Assembly: GCF_016718685.1 (NCBI RefSeq)
Contig: NZ_JADKCX010000087.1
Location: 1-37,714, forward strand
DNA: 37,714 nucleotides
Origin: Haliscomenobacter sp.
Lineage (GTDB): Bacteria > Bacteroidota > Bacteroidia > Chitinophagales > Saprospiraceae
Reading direction: 5' to 3'
The position numbers were made by a program, and so were the translations under genes. The notes under the pieces were generated by a model. The model had not been told where the DNA came from. It ran no database searches and saw only the letters and a program-made list of their open reading frames with translations. Position 1 is the first letter of the stretch. Every line of letters starts with the position of its first letter. Positions 7,613 to 16,255 of the stretch are shown here, in pieces.

Positions 7613-9745
7613 TCAAGGTTTGTGGATGATTAAAATCGTTGGAGCAGAGGCGATCAATTCGTAGCGCTGGAGTTTGATGCACTCCCAAAAATTTCTGCTT
7701 AGGATCAAAATGTCAAATTTGCGAAAAGAGGCCATATCCAAATTTACCTGCACCTGGACGCTTGCACGGGAAGCCAGGGATTGAGGAACTGAGGAAAGGA
7801 GATTAGTACTTGTGATGTGCAATTGATTGTGTCCAATTTCGGCAAAATTTTTCAGCAAGTCAAATAAAAAAGCGTCGGAATCATCCTGAACGATGAGTAA
7901 CGCCTTTTTGATCTGGGCAAAACCTTTGTCAATCAAGACGCCGATGGTACAGTCGATGGAGTCAAAAAAAGTTTGCACCATCCCTCCGGTGTCATCACGC
8001 GAAAATAACGGACGGGAACTTCCGATCAACATCAAATCAAAACCGCCCCGATTGGTGTATTGAATGATTTCTTGGGGCACATTGTTGCTGGCTTTATAAT
8101 GGGTGTGCAGGGGAATATGGTATTTATCGGCCAGGCTTCGAATGGGTTCAAATCCTTCTTTTTCATAAATCTCCGTTTCGGCAATGGGAAGGTCGGCATT
8201 GGGCGTCAAGTGCAAGGCATGGGTTTCTGCATGGAAATGCAATTGCTGAGCCAATTGCAACAATCGACTTCCTGCCCGGGGTTGCCCAAAAGAGATCAAG
8301 AGTTTAAAAGCCTTTTGGACGGCCTGGTTTGCTGCGTCGCCCAGCGAAACGGACTTGAGTCGTTTTAGCTCGAACCAATTCAACACATTGAGCACTGGCC
8401 CGGTCATAAAGGTTGTAGCCAGGGCCATCAAGACCAGCATGGCAAAAACCTCAGGGGAAAGCACACCAAGGTCAAAACCGATGTTGAGCACAATGAGTTC
8501 CATGAGACCACGGGTGTTCATCAATGCGCCGATAGCCAGTGCATTGTACCAGGATTGGCCACTCAATCGAGCCGGAAGGGTGCTGCCAATGAATTTACCA
8601 AGCACGGCAAACAGCACGATCAAGCCACAAGTTTGCCAAAGTTCTGGCGTGTTGAGTAGTCCAACTTGCGTACGCAATCCTGTAAAAACAAAAAAGAGCG
8701 GCAATAAGAGGATCACGGTCAGGTCTTCAATTTTATTCGTGATAACGTGCCTAAATTCTTCGTTCGGTGGGATGATGACGCCAGCTAAAAAAGCGCCAAA
8801 TAAAGCGTGAATACCAATCACTTCCGAGATGTAAGCAGAAAACAGCAGGACCAGAAAAATGACCGCAATTACGCTGCGATTCATGGTTTCAAAACTAAAA
8901 AAACGATTGGCTACTTGAGTCAACAACGGTTTTATGCAATAGAACATAAACAGCACAAAGAGAATAGACAATCCGATGGTCATCAAAGCACTGTGTACGG
9001 GACCCGATTTAACTACAGCAATGATTACAGCCAGGATGCACCAGGCCATAACATCGTTGACCGCAGCTGCGGCAAGGGCCAAACTTCCCAATGCAGTTTT
9101 GGATAAACCACGTTCCTGAACGATTCGTGCCAACACTGGAAAGGCGGTAATGCTCATGGCAATACCAATGAACAAAGAGAAAGCCAAAAAACTCACCCCC
9201 TCAGGAGCATAATCTAAGTAAAGATACCAAGCCAACAAAATGCCCAGAAAATAGGGAACAATGATGCTGGATTGGCTAATGACCAGGACATTTAGAGCGG
9301 AAGTACGCAAAATGCGCAGGTCCAATTCCATGCCTACCGTAAACATGAACAAGATTAAGCCCAACTGACTGATCAAGTGGAGGTTGCCAAGTGAGGCGGG
9401 TGCAAATAAAAAGCCAAAAAAATCAGGAGCGATCCAGCCCAAGAGCGAGGGTCCCAAGAGAATACCTGCTATAATTTCTCCCACCACGGTCGGTTGCCCC
9501 ATTTTTCCGACCACCCAACCCAGCAAACGGGCCAGGGCAATGATGATCAAAATTTGCAATAAAAATATACTCAAAGGATGGGAAAATCCTTCGATGATGG
9601 GTTGCCAAATGGATTGTGCTGAATTCGACAAACCGTTCAGCAGATCAGCATCTGTTTCGAGTAGCCTACCTTGTTGCAATATCCACCATGACGCAAAAAC
9701 CAGGAGTCCAATTGCAAGTCCATAGCTGACCCATATTTTTTTCAT
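7613..9745 (-). CDS. CPA2-type cation/proton antiporter with C-terminal USP-like region
   Basis: This inner-membrane protein probably exchanges Na+ or K+ for protons. I chose the ATG at 9745 (MKKIWVSYG), which starts directly before the first membrane helix; an ATG at 9766 would add seven residues. About 12-13 membrane segments fill residues 1-430, with Kef/NhaS-like motifs such as GEIIAGILLGPSLLG, FMFTVGMELDL, the discontinuous-helix region AAAAVNDVMAWCILA and ALFGAFLAGVIIP. Residues about 480-710 form a soluble tail resembling tandem universal-stress-protein folds (MLIGSSRPLF is typical). No TrkA-N/RCK domain is evident. It is a monocistronic minus-strand gene with no tight neighbours. A K+ efflux (Kef) role is possible but cannot be decided from sequence alone. 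Confidence 0.88.
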   Translation of the reverse strand: MKKIWVSYGLAIGLLVFASWWILQQGRLLETDADLLNGLSNSAQSIWQPIIEGFSHPLSIFLLQILIIIALARLLGWVVGKMGQPTVVGEIIAGILLGPSLLGWIAPDFFGFLFAPASLGNLHLISQLGLILFMFTVGMELDLRILRTSALNVLVISQSSIIVPYFLGILLAWYLYLDYAPEGVSFLAFSLFIGIAMSITAFPVLARIVQERGLSKTALGSLALAAAAVNDVMAWCILAVIIAVVKSGPVHSALMTIGLSILFVLFMFYCIKPLLTQVANRFFSFETMNRSVIAVIFLVLLFSAYISEVIGIHALFGAFLAGVIIPPNEEFRHVITNKIEDLTVILLLPLFFVFTGLRTQVGLLNTPELWQTCGLIVLFAVLGKFIGSTLPARLSGQSWYNALAIGALMNTRGLMELIVLNIGFDLGVLSPEVFAMLVLMALATTFMTGPVLNVLNWFELKRLKSVSLGDAANQAVQKAFKLLISFGQPRAGSRLLQLAQQLHFHAETHALHLTPNADLPIAETEIYEKEGFEPIRSLADKYHIPLHTHYKASNNVPQEIIQYTNRGGFDLMLIGSSRPLFSRDDTGGMVQTFFDSIDCTIGVLIDKGFAQIKKALLIVQDDSDAFLFDLLKNFAEIGHNQLHITSTNLLSSVPQSLASRASVQVQVNLDMASFRKFDILILSRNFWECIKLQRYELIASAPTILIIHKP

Positions 9746-9795
9746 TGTTAACCGTATTTGCGGCACAAACTACAAATTCCCGCAGCATTCTTGCT

Positions 9796-10629
9796 TCAAA
9801 AGCGCCTCAGTTGGAGCTTTGTGAAATCCCATTCCGGAGTAATCACCTCATCCCCAGGGGTGTTGACGCTGTACCAGGGGCTTAACTTGCTGTCGTTGGG
9901 ATTTTGTAAAATGTGCATGTCTTGCGCAGGCATGTAACTTTGAGCCAAGAGGTATATTTTATCGCCAGTGGACTTGTTTTGAGCCATATCCACCACGATG
10001 ACCGCGTGACCAGGGCTGCCACCCCGAATGAGCACATCACCGAGTGCCATTTCAGCAAATTTGACGGGTTTGAGTTCTTTTTCCAAAGAAAGGGTTCCCG
10101 CATAGGTATACACCAAATCCAGGTAACTGCGAAAAGAGCGATATCCCGCTGAAGCCGCTTCTTTTTTGTACCAGGAGGTTTTATTGCCGACCACCTTCAT
10201 GCGGTAACCCTCCCGCCACTTGCTGTAATCACAGCGAAAACCATTGGTGAAATTGAAGTGAATGTCCTGAAAACGCCCCTGACTGAACAGGTATTCGGCG
10301 CGCAAACGCATGACCGCATCGGCGCACTGCTGTAGGTCACGGGTACCTACATCGATACTCAGCACGGCGACATGTACATTGGCCGATTTGGCTCGGCCAT
10401 CGTAAAGATTCACCCCACTTTGATCGGGTTTGAGGGGCAATTTGCGCAGGTAAGCCCCGAAAGTGCCTTCCGCCGCTGGAATACGTTCATAATTTTTGGG
10501 CAATTTGATGCGGGTAGCGATGCTGGTTCCGCTTGCATGGATGTAATTGCCGGGATTTTGGCCAAAGGCAAAGTGCTGAATGCCCAGGCAAAGGAGTAGA
10601 ATTGGTAGGAAAAGGTGTTTTTGGGTCAT
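9796..10629 (-). CDS. Exported DUF4846 protein
   Basis: This 277-residue protein starts at ATG 10629 with a signal peptide (MTQKHLFLPILLLCLG, cleavage after HFAFGQ). The frame continues upstream to 10782, but that extension translates the poly-C side of a homopolymer tract and is rejected. The mature part matches DUF4846 by recognisable blocks: the Gly-Ala-Tyr-Leu-Arg block near residue 58, QCADAVMRLRAEYL, FNFTNGFRCDYSKW, GDVLIRGGSPGHAVIVVDMA and SPWYSV near the end. The GHAVIVVD segment resembles NlpC/P60-like folds, but no activity is established to my knowledge. It diverges from the sialidase-like gene, with the poly-G tract between them. Confidence 0.85.
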   Translation of the reverse strand: MTQKHLFLPILLLCLGIQHFAFGQNPGNYIHASGTSIATRIKLPKNYERIPAAEGTFGAYLRKLPLKPDQSGVNLYDGRAKSANVHVAVLSIDVGTRDLQQCADAVMRLRAEYLFSQGRFQDIHFNFTNGFRCDYSKWREGYRMKVVGNKTSWYKKEAASAGYRSFRSYLDLVYTYAGTLSLEKELKPVKFAEMALGDVLIRGGSPGHAVIVVDMAQNKSTGDKIYLLAQSYMPAQDMHILQNPNDSKLSPWYSVNTPGDEVITPEWDFTKLQLRRF

Positions 10630-10695
10630 ATTTAATTGAGTTTTATCAACAAAGAAAGCAAGAAAAATGCTGCTTTTTCTTAGTTTTATGCGGGT

Positions 10696-10744
10696 GGGGG
10701 GGGGGGGGGGTTTGGGGGGGGGGGGGGGGGGGGGGGGGGAGGGG
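10696..10744. repeat. Very long poly-G tract between divergent genes
   Basis: The plus strand reads G15 (10696-10710), TTT, G26 (10714-10739), A, G4. It lies 67 nt upstream of the DUF4846 start and 24 nt before the earliest plausible sialidase start at 10769. It could form G-quadruplexes or alter promoter spacing by slippage. Its exact length is unlikely to be reliable in any assembly. Confidence 0.9.
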
Positions 10745-10768
10745 TTCCCAATCAGATCCAATACAATT

Positions 10769-12087
10769 ATGCAAAAGTACAAAAGTATCCATCTCAGGCC
10801 ATGCTGGCCTTATTTATCCTGGGTTTACTCCTGGGACTTTGGCAGCCAAAATCTAATGAAGAAAACGTCCACCATCCCCAAGTTCAAACTTACGGCCAGT
10901 GAAAAATTCTATTTCAATTCCTTTGTCGATTGCAACATGGCCGAGGCCTGGATCGGCGATACCTTCCGCATTTTTCCGGGTAAATACGGTGAAGATCCGC
11001 TCTGGGGAGACGCCCGCGACCTGAAGTTTGCCAATGGACGAAACGCCGATGAGGCATTCAGCAGCAAAAAAGAAGCCTTTACCGAGCCACGGATGCCCAA
11101 AAATGTGCCGATTGGAACCCCCGGACTGCACGGCGCCGTTTGGTTTGAAACGGTATACCAGGATGCCAAAGACCCCAGTGGACGTACCCTCTACGCGGTG
11201 TACCACAACGAAAATTACCCCCAAACCTTGCCTTATGACGCCAGCACTGGGGAGGGTTACCAAAATAGCAGCAAATGGCCAAGAGGCTTGACCGGCCCCA
11301 CTTCGCCCGCAGCAGTATGTCGCATCGGCATCATGAAATCCAGCGATGGTGGCCGCAGCTGGGACAATCGGGGACTTTTCCTGGAAGACCTCAACGCCCG
11401 CATGATCCTGAAGCCACACAATACCTCCAACACCTTTGCGGGTGGAGTAGGGGACCCTTCAGCGGTAGCCAGCGGGGATTACCTGTACTTGTTTTATGGT
11501 GAATACGGCTACCCGGGCAATACGACTCCACGAGCTATAACCCCGCGAAAGAACGAAGCGGCCAGTGCATCAGCGTTGCCCGCATCCGCCTGAGTGACCT
11601 GGACAATCCACAAGGCAAGGCCAAACGTTGGGACGGAAAGAATTTTATCCGGCCGTACAATGGCATCGGTTCACCAATCGCTTCTTTACAGATTCCCCGC
11701 GATACGGGTGGTGGACCAGCATCTTCGCCGACCGGAGGGTTTCACTGGGGCCCATCGGTAAGCTGGAATACCTACCTCAATTGTTGGGTGATGCTGATGG
11801 GCAAAGTAGAAGGGCCTTCCTGGGAGGGTGATGAGTTGTACATTTCTTTCAATCAAAACCAGGATTTAGGCAAGGGCGAAAATGCACAGCAATGGAGCAA
11901 ACCCAAGCTGCTGGTCAAAAAGCCGGGCCATATCCTCTGGTATCCGTCGCTTCAACCGATGAACACACCCGAAGACATTGCCAACAAACGTACTTGTTTG
12001 AAGTTGGGCAAAAAAGCGCGGCTCTTTTTTAAGTATTCGGACAAGGGAGAATACCGCTCTGAGTATACGATTGAGTTTGAGAAGTAG
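10769..12087 (+). CDS. Sialidase-like beta-propeller protein (frameshifted)
   Basis: The protein resembles five- or six-bladed propeller glycosidases: it has an Asp-box (SSDGGRSW near 11342) and blocks such as GTPGLHGAVWFE, GGVGDPSAVASGDYLYLFYG, WNTYLNCWVMLMG and LYISFNQNQDLG. The substrate is unknown. The frame changes at about 11513-11520: adding one base in CCGGGC joins the N-terminal frame to the one ending at 12087, reading GQYDSTSYNPAKERSGQ across the join. The start is unclear: ATGs at 10769 and 10856 are in frame but give no good signal peptide, while an ATG at 10801 in another frame encodes MLALFILGLLLGLW, a convincing signal sequence that stops at 10900. A second indel near the start is therefore likely. 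In-frame ATGs upstream of the poly-G tract (for example 10667) were not chosen. Confidence 0.7.
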
Positions 12088-12106
12088 CTGAGAAAACTAC
12101 CTGCTT

Positions 12107-12142
12107 AGCCCTGATGAAGATCAGTTTTTTGCGGGCTTTTTT
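12107..12142 (+). terminator. Possible terminator after the sialidase-like gene
   Basis: CTGAT (12111-12115) pairs with ATCAG (12120-12124) around GAAG and is followed by six T; AGCCC (12107-12111) can instead pair with GGGCT (12133-12137), which is also followed by T-rich sequence. It begins 20 nt after the stop. Confidence 0.5.
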
Positions 12143-12169
12143 GTTGCATTATACAACAAAAGTAGTGCC

Positions 12170-12685
12170 ATGAAAAAGCTGGTCATTCTTCTTCCTGTCC
12201 TGCTATGGGGCTTGCTCGGCAATGCTCAACAGGATACCTCTGCCAAGCTTGTAAAAATGCCTTGGGTAAAAATCGAGCACATAAAAAAGCAAAAATGGGA
12301 TCAAATCGGAAAACTAGGCGCTTTACAGGACAGCATGATCGTGTTGTTCAAAAATCCCCAAAATGCTAATAATCCTCATCCCGTTAACCTCAATATAGTA
12401 GACATTAAAAAAATTGAAGTACGGGGAAAGGCTAATCTTGTGGGTAGGGTTTTGCTCGGTGCATTTATCGGAGGGGGGATTACAGTCGCGATGAATAAAG
12501 CTTTGAATCAAAGGAGCACGGAGACTTCAACCGAACAATTGTTTAGGGCTGGAGCTGTGGGAGGTTTGATCGGAATGGCCGTATTTAAATTTCGCGAAAA
12601 ACCTCTGTGGGTCATTAACATCAATGGAAAAAAAGACACCTATCAAGCAAACAAAGCATCTTTGATTCCCTATGTGTTAAAGTAA
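12170..12685 (+). CDS. Small exported protein of unknown function
   Basis: This 171-residue protein starts with a signal peptide (MKKLVILLPVLLWGLLG, cleavage near NAQQ). The mature part has a strand-rich beginning (WVKIEHI...DSMIVLF...IVDIKKIEVRG), then two glycine-rich hydrophobic segments (VLLGAFIGGGITVAM and AGAVGGLIGMAVF), which look like a glycine-zipper hairpin, and a C-terminal strand pair ending LIPYVLK. Such a layout could sit in a membrane, but I do not recognise the family. The upstream gap holds a short dyad (TTGTTG and CAACAA). It precedes the beta-lactamase-like gene on the same strand by about 95 nt. Confidence 0.65.
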   Translation: MKKLVILLPVLLWGLLGNAQQDTSAKLVKMPWVKIEHIKKQKWDQIGKLGALQDSMIVLFKNPQNANNPHPVNLNIVDIKKIEVRGKANLVGRVLLGAFIGGGITVAMNKALNQRSTETSTEQLFRAGAVGGLIGMAVFKFREKPLWVININGKKDTYQANKASLIPYVLK

Positions 12686-12713
12686 GGATTGTACTATTTG
12701 TGATTTTCTTAAC

Positions 12714-12735
12714 GTTCGAATGGATCATTTCGAAC
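12714..12735. promoter_or_regulatory. Dyad sequence, possible operator
   Basis: GTTCGAA (12714-12720) and TTCGAAC (12729-12735) form a 7-bp inverted repeat with an 8-nt centre, 45 nt before the ATG at 12781. It may be a regulator binding site; no T-run follows, so it is not an obvious terminator. Confidence 0.35.
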
Positions 12736-12780
12736 ACTCAGGCGCTTGATTGCAGCTTTTTTTGTGGGAAAATATCCGAC

Positions 12781-13928
12781 ATGAAAAATGCATTTTTAAT
12801 TGCCCTGATTACAGCTGGGCTTTTCCTGGGCTGTTCTAAAGACCTTGTTGCTCCCGCTGAGTTGAGCAATAATCCGCTGGAGAGTCAACTGGACAAAGCC
12901 ATTGACGCGCTCGTTCTAAAGCACCGCCGCCAACTGAATACAGTGGGTTTTACCCTGGGGTCTGGAAAAATGGAGAGAGCCATATATATGGTTATGGCGA
13001 AATGGAAAAAGGCAGTGGCCGGGTTCCTGACGCCCATACATTTTACGAAATTGGCTCCATCACCAAAACTTTTACGGCAACGGCCACGGTGCAATGGCTG
13101 GGTGAAAAAGGTTTGAGCGTAGATAGCCCCATTCGACCTTTTCTGCCTTCGGTCATCCCGACATTAAGCAAAGGAGGTGTAGAAGTGACTTTCAAACACT
13201 TGTTGAACCATTCGTCGGGGATAGCCTATTTCCCCAGTAATTTGAGTTTGTTGATCAACCCCGCAAAAGCATTGGCCAATTACAGCGAGGCTAAGTTGTT
13301 TGAATACCTCGAAAAAGGCAAACTAAATGCAACTCCAGGTACGGTATACGAATACTCCAATACGGCAATGGGATTGCTGGGGACTATCTTGGCCCGAGAA
13401 AACAAAAAGAGCTACGGAACCTACGTGGAGGAAAAAGTATGTGTCCCGTTGGGATTGTATGAAACCAAAGCCGTGTTGAGCAGCACTGAAAAAATGCGTC
13501 TGTCCAAAGGGCACAAAGGAGAAAGAACAGTAGATTATTGGGAAAGCCTGGGAGCGCTGGACGGTGCAGGGATATTGCGGTCTACTACCGCAGATTTGCT
13601 CAAATATGGTGCGATGGTGATCAATCCACCCAACAGTGCCTTGGGACAGGCCATGCGCACTTGCCAAATCCCCACCTTTAAAGATTCCAAGAACTTGGGA
13701 GAGACAGCTGAAATGTGCCTGGGCTGGGTCAGTCTTACCTTTAAAGACGTAACTGAACCTGTACTATTGCACGACGGAGGTACAGGTGGTTTCAACACTT
13801 CCCTGATTGTAGACAAAAGTAAAAAACTGGTTTTGGTCGTTTGTTACAACAGTTACAATGGTGGAAATAAAGAAGAAGCTGAAGCAAGGCTAGCTTTGAA
13901 CGATGACTTGTTGGCATTGCTCAAATAA
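12781..13928 (+). CDS. Serine beta-lactamase-like lipoprotein (frameshifted)
   Basis: The protein belongs to the class C beta-lactamase/DD-peptidase-like serine hydrolases. The ATG at 12781 gives a lipoprotein signal (MKNAFLIALITAGLFLGC, lipidated Cys). Catalytic features are the SxxK motif in GSITKTFTATA, the YxN motif in YEYSNTAMG, and HDGGTGGF near residue 335, the KTG-like third motif. The frame changes in the G4 run at 12957-12960: adding one G yields TLGVWKNGESHIYGYGEMEKG and joins the frame ending at 13928. Without it the catalytic serine would be lost from the lipoprotein. Its physiological substrate is not indicated; many such proteins are peptidases or esterases rather than antibiotic hydrolases. 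A membrane AraC-type regulator gene follows 78 nt downstream. Confidence 0.85.
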
Positions 13929-13943
13929 TTCCTTTGGTAATGA

Positions 13944-14010
13944 GCATGATTTAATTCTTGAACTAAATCCACTATTTTTATGGTGAATTTAGTTCAAGAA
14001 TCGAACATGC
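13944..14010 (+). promoter_or_regulatory. Hairpin before the AraC-type gene, may mask its start codon
   Basis: An 18-bp stem (13955-13972 with 13983-14000, 17 of 18 paired) has a 10-nt loop. A further GCATG (13944-13948) can pair with CATGC (14006-14010), which includes the ATG at 14007. It could regulate translation, serve as an autoregulatory site or be a terminator of the upstream gene (no T-run is seen). Confidence 0.6.
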
Positions 14011-15131
14011 TTATCAATACTTTTAGCGCGGCAAGTTTTATGTATTTGGGGTATATTTTGTGGCTAAAAAGCTACAATGATAACACCTTGGCCAACCGCT
14101 GGATGGCGCTTTTTTTACTTTTTGTCGGCTTTTTGCAACTAGATGATGCCTTGGGGGAAAGTGGTTTTTATCTTCAGCATCCACATTTATTTAACTTGTT
14201 GGATTTGTCTATTTTTGCGGTATCGCCCATACTTTACTTTTCAGTTTTTCATTTTACCCTGCCCGAACAGCGCATTTCTCGTAGAACAATTTTGCATTTT
14301 ATCCCAACCTTCCTTTTGCTGCTCTTGAGTCTTCCTATTCATTTGTTAAATAGAGATGAATTAATAGAATTGATAAAGTCTGATGAAGCGCTACAAATCA
14401 AATTGGGGACGGTTGAAATTATATTCTATAGCATCCTGTTTATGCAATGTTCGACTTATTTAATTTTCAGCTTGCGCAAAATCCTCAGGCATCAAAAGCA
14501 ATTGCGTAAAATATCCTCCAATAGCGCCAAAACTGATTTGAACTGGTTGAAGTTTTTCTGGATTGGCATTTCCCTAATGCTGCTGTTGTGGATAGCGGAG
14601 GTGGTATTCTTGGATCAAACTGTGATGCAGCAATCGGGATGGGGCTATCTGATTTGTTGTTATTATCTTGGTTTTTATGCAACCAAACAAAAAGAAATTT
14701 TCCCTTACGCCCAAAAAGATTTGGAGGCCATTGCAGAAATTATTCAAGATAAAAGCCATGAGGTAAAACCCGAAACAGAAATTGAATTTCAACAAAAGGA
14801 GCAATTGCGTCTTTTGCTGGAAGAAAAAAAGCCTTACTTGGATCCAGAATTGAGTTTACCCAAGTTAGCCCAAATGATGAATTGTAGCACCCACGAATTA
14901 TCCAGTCTCATCAACCGGGGTTTTGAACGCAACTTTTATCAACTCATCAATGCTTACCGCATCGAGGAAAGTAAAAGGTTGCTTCTCGAAGAACGTTTGA
15001 GTCACCTCAACATCCTGGCCATTGGGTTTGAAGCAGGTTTTAATTCTAAAACAACGTTCAATACTACCTTTAAAAACCATACCGGGATGTCGCCGTTGGA
15101 ATACCGCAAGCAGCACCTGCTCGGTGATTAA
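14007..15131 (+). CDS. Membrane-anchored AraC-family transcription regulator
   Basis: Residues about 1-235 form six or seven membrane helices (for example MYLGYILWL, MALFLLFVGFLQL, FIPTFLLLLLSLPIHLL and FWIGISLMLLLWIAEVVFL), and the C-terminal about 105 residues form an AraC double helix-turn-helix with LPKLAQMMNCSTHELSSLIN and the signature GFNSKTTFNTTFKNHTGMSPLEYR. I chose the ATG at 14007 because it starts just before the first helix and leaves the hairpin untranslated; an ATG at 13980 would sit in the hairpin loop. The layout suggests a sensor that acts on DNA directly from the membrane. The likely targets are neighbouring genes such as the beta-lactamase-like gene, but this is inference. 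It ends 7 nt from the convergent ferritin-VIT1 gene. Confidence 0.88.
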   Translation: MLINTFSAASFMYLGYILWLKSYNDNTLANRWMALFLLFVGFLQLDDALGESGFYLQHPHLFNLLDLSIFAVSPILYFSVFHFTLPEQRISRRTILHFIPTFLLLLLSLPIHLLNRDELIELIKSDEALQIKLGTVEIIFYSILFMQCSTYLIFSLRKILRHQKQLRKISSNSAKTDLNWLKFFWIGISLMLLLWIAEVVFLDQTVMQQSGWGYLICCYYLGFYATKQKEIFPYAQKDLEAIAEIIQDKSHEVKPETEIEFQQKEQLRLLLEEKKPYLDPELSLPKLAQMMNCSTHELSSLINRGFERNFYQLINAYRIEESKRLLLEERLSHLNILAIGFEAGFNSKTTFNTTFKNHTGMSPLEYRKQHLLGD

Positions 15132-15138
15132 TCCCAGA

Positions 15139-16233
15139 TCATTCCAAAGAAACCCCAATGATTTTGCCGATGCCAAAGGTAATCGCTGCGGCCAATAGCC
15201 CAAAAATCACCTGGCGCATTCCTGAAAACCAGACACTTTTGCCCGTAAACAGCGTAATCGCCGATCCGATGCCGAACAAACCAATGGCACTCAGTAGTGC
15301 GCTGTACAAAATGGCTTTGAACCCATTGGTGAAAAAGAAGGGAATGACTGGAATAACTGCGCCGATGCCGAATAATACAAAAGAATACAGCGCTGCTTCC
15401 ATGGCCGAGCCTTTTAGTTCTTCCGGATTGATGCCTAATTCTTCCTCGACCAAGATTTGGTGGGCTACATTGGTGTCTTTCATGGCTTCTGCGGCCATTT
15501 TTTCAGCCTGTTCTTTTTCAATACCTTTGGACTGGTAAATCAAAGACAGCTCTTGCATTTCTCCTTCGGGGTTGTTTTCCAATTCGTCCATTTCGAGTTG
15601 CATTTGGTTCTCGTACAACTCTTGTGAGCTTTTTACTGAAATCCATTCGCCTAAAGCCATGGAGAGTGCGCCAGCCAACAAACCCGCCAAACCGGCCACC
15701 AACACACCACTTTGGCCATCGCTGGCCCCCGCGACACCCATCACCAGGCTGAAGTTGGACACCAAACCGTCGTTGCCGCCCAGCACCGCTGCCCGCAAGG
15801 CATTACCTCCCACTGAGCGGTGGCGACTTTCAAACTTGGTGATGGCTTTGCTTCCCACTTTGGCCTCAGAATCCAAAATGTTGCGCAGGATTTTGACATG
15901 ATTGCTTTCGGTGCCTTGGATCGGAATATTATTTTTTTTCTTGGCAAGCAGCAGAGCATTGGAGATGCTTTTTTCCGTATCCATTAAAACGCCCAACACG
16001 TAGTCGTATCCAAAATAGCGACCAATGGTGTTGAGTATTTTTGCTCTGCGCGAAGGCGCGGGCATATCTTTCGCTTCGAGGTTCAAGGTTTTTAAAAAAG
16101 CAATCGCATGACCTTTTTCAATTTCACTCATTTTGGCAAAAACGGAGGCAATGGCCTGGTCTGATTCATTTTCAGCCAGTTTTTGATAGAGGTAACTGGC
16201 ATCCACTTCGGTTTGAATACTACTTTGGTGCAT
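15139..16233 (-). CDS. Ferritin-like/VIT1 family iron or manganese transporter
   Basis: A fusion of 364 residues: the first about 95 residues form a rubrerythrin/ferritin-like helical domain with ENESDQAIASVFAKMSEIEKGHA (acidic and His residues suited to di-iron binding), and residues about 140-364 form a VIT1/CCC1 transporter. The hallmark LGGNDGLVSNFSLVMGVAG lies at the start of the transport domain, followed by GEWISVKSSQELYENQM and three C-terminal membrane helices. VIT1/CCC1 proteins move Fe2+ or Mn2+ out of the cytosol; in bacterial fusions such as MbfA the ferritin-like part is needed for iron export and stress resistance. It is the last gene of a minus-strand cluster, 22 nt after the WbqC-like gene. 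Confidence 0.9.
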   Translation of the reverse strand: MHQSSIQTEVDASYLYQKLAENESDQAIASVFAKMSEIEKGHAIAFLKTLNLEAKDMPAPSRRAKILNTIGRYFGYDYVLGVLMDTEKSISNALLLAKKKNNIPIQGTESNHVKILRNILDSEAKVGSKAITKFESRHRSVGGNALRAAVLGGNDGLVSNFSLVMGVAGASDGQSGVLVAGLAGLLAGALSMALGEWISVKSSQELYENQMQLEMDELENNPEGEMQELSLIYQSKGIEKEQAEKMAAEAMKDTNVAHQILVEEELGINPEELKGSAMEAALYSFVLFGIGAVIPVIPFFFTNGFKAILYSALLSAIGLFGIGSAITLFTGKSVWFSGMRQVIFGLLAAAITFGIGKIIGVSLE

Positions 16234-16255
16234 AAGCTTGGGTTTGCTCGCGTGA

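Noticed and set aside
10630..10782. N-terminal extension of the DUF4846 protein with a poly-proline run
   Set aside because: The prolines are only the translated C-side of the poly-G tract, and a clear signal peptide begins at 10629.
12781..13928. Antibiotic resistance beta-lactamase
   Set aside because: The motifs fit the broad class C/DD-peptidase-like family, most members of which are not antibiotic hydrolases, so a resistance role is not supported.
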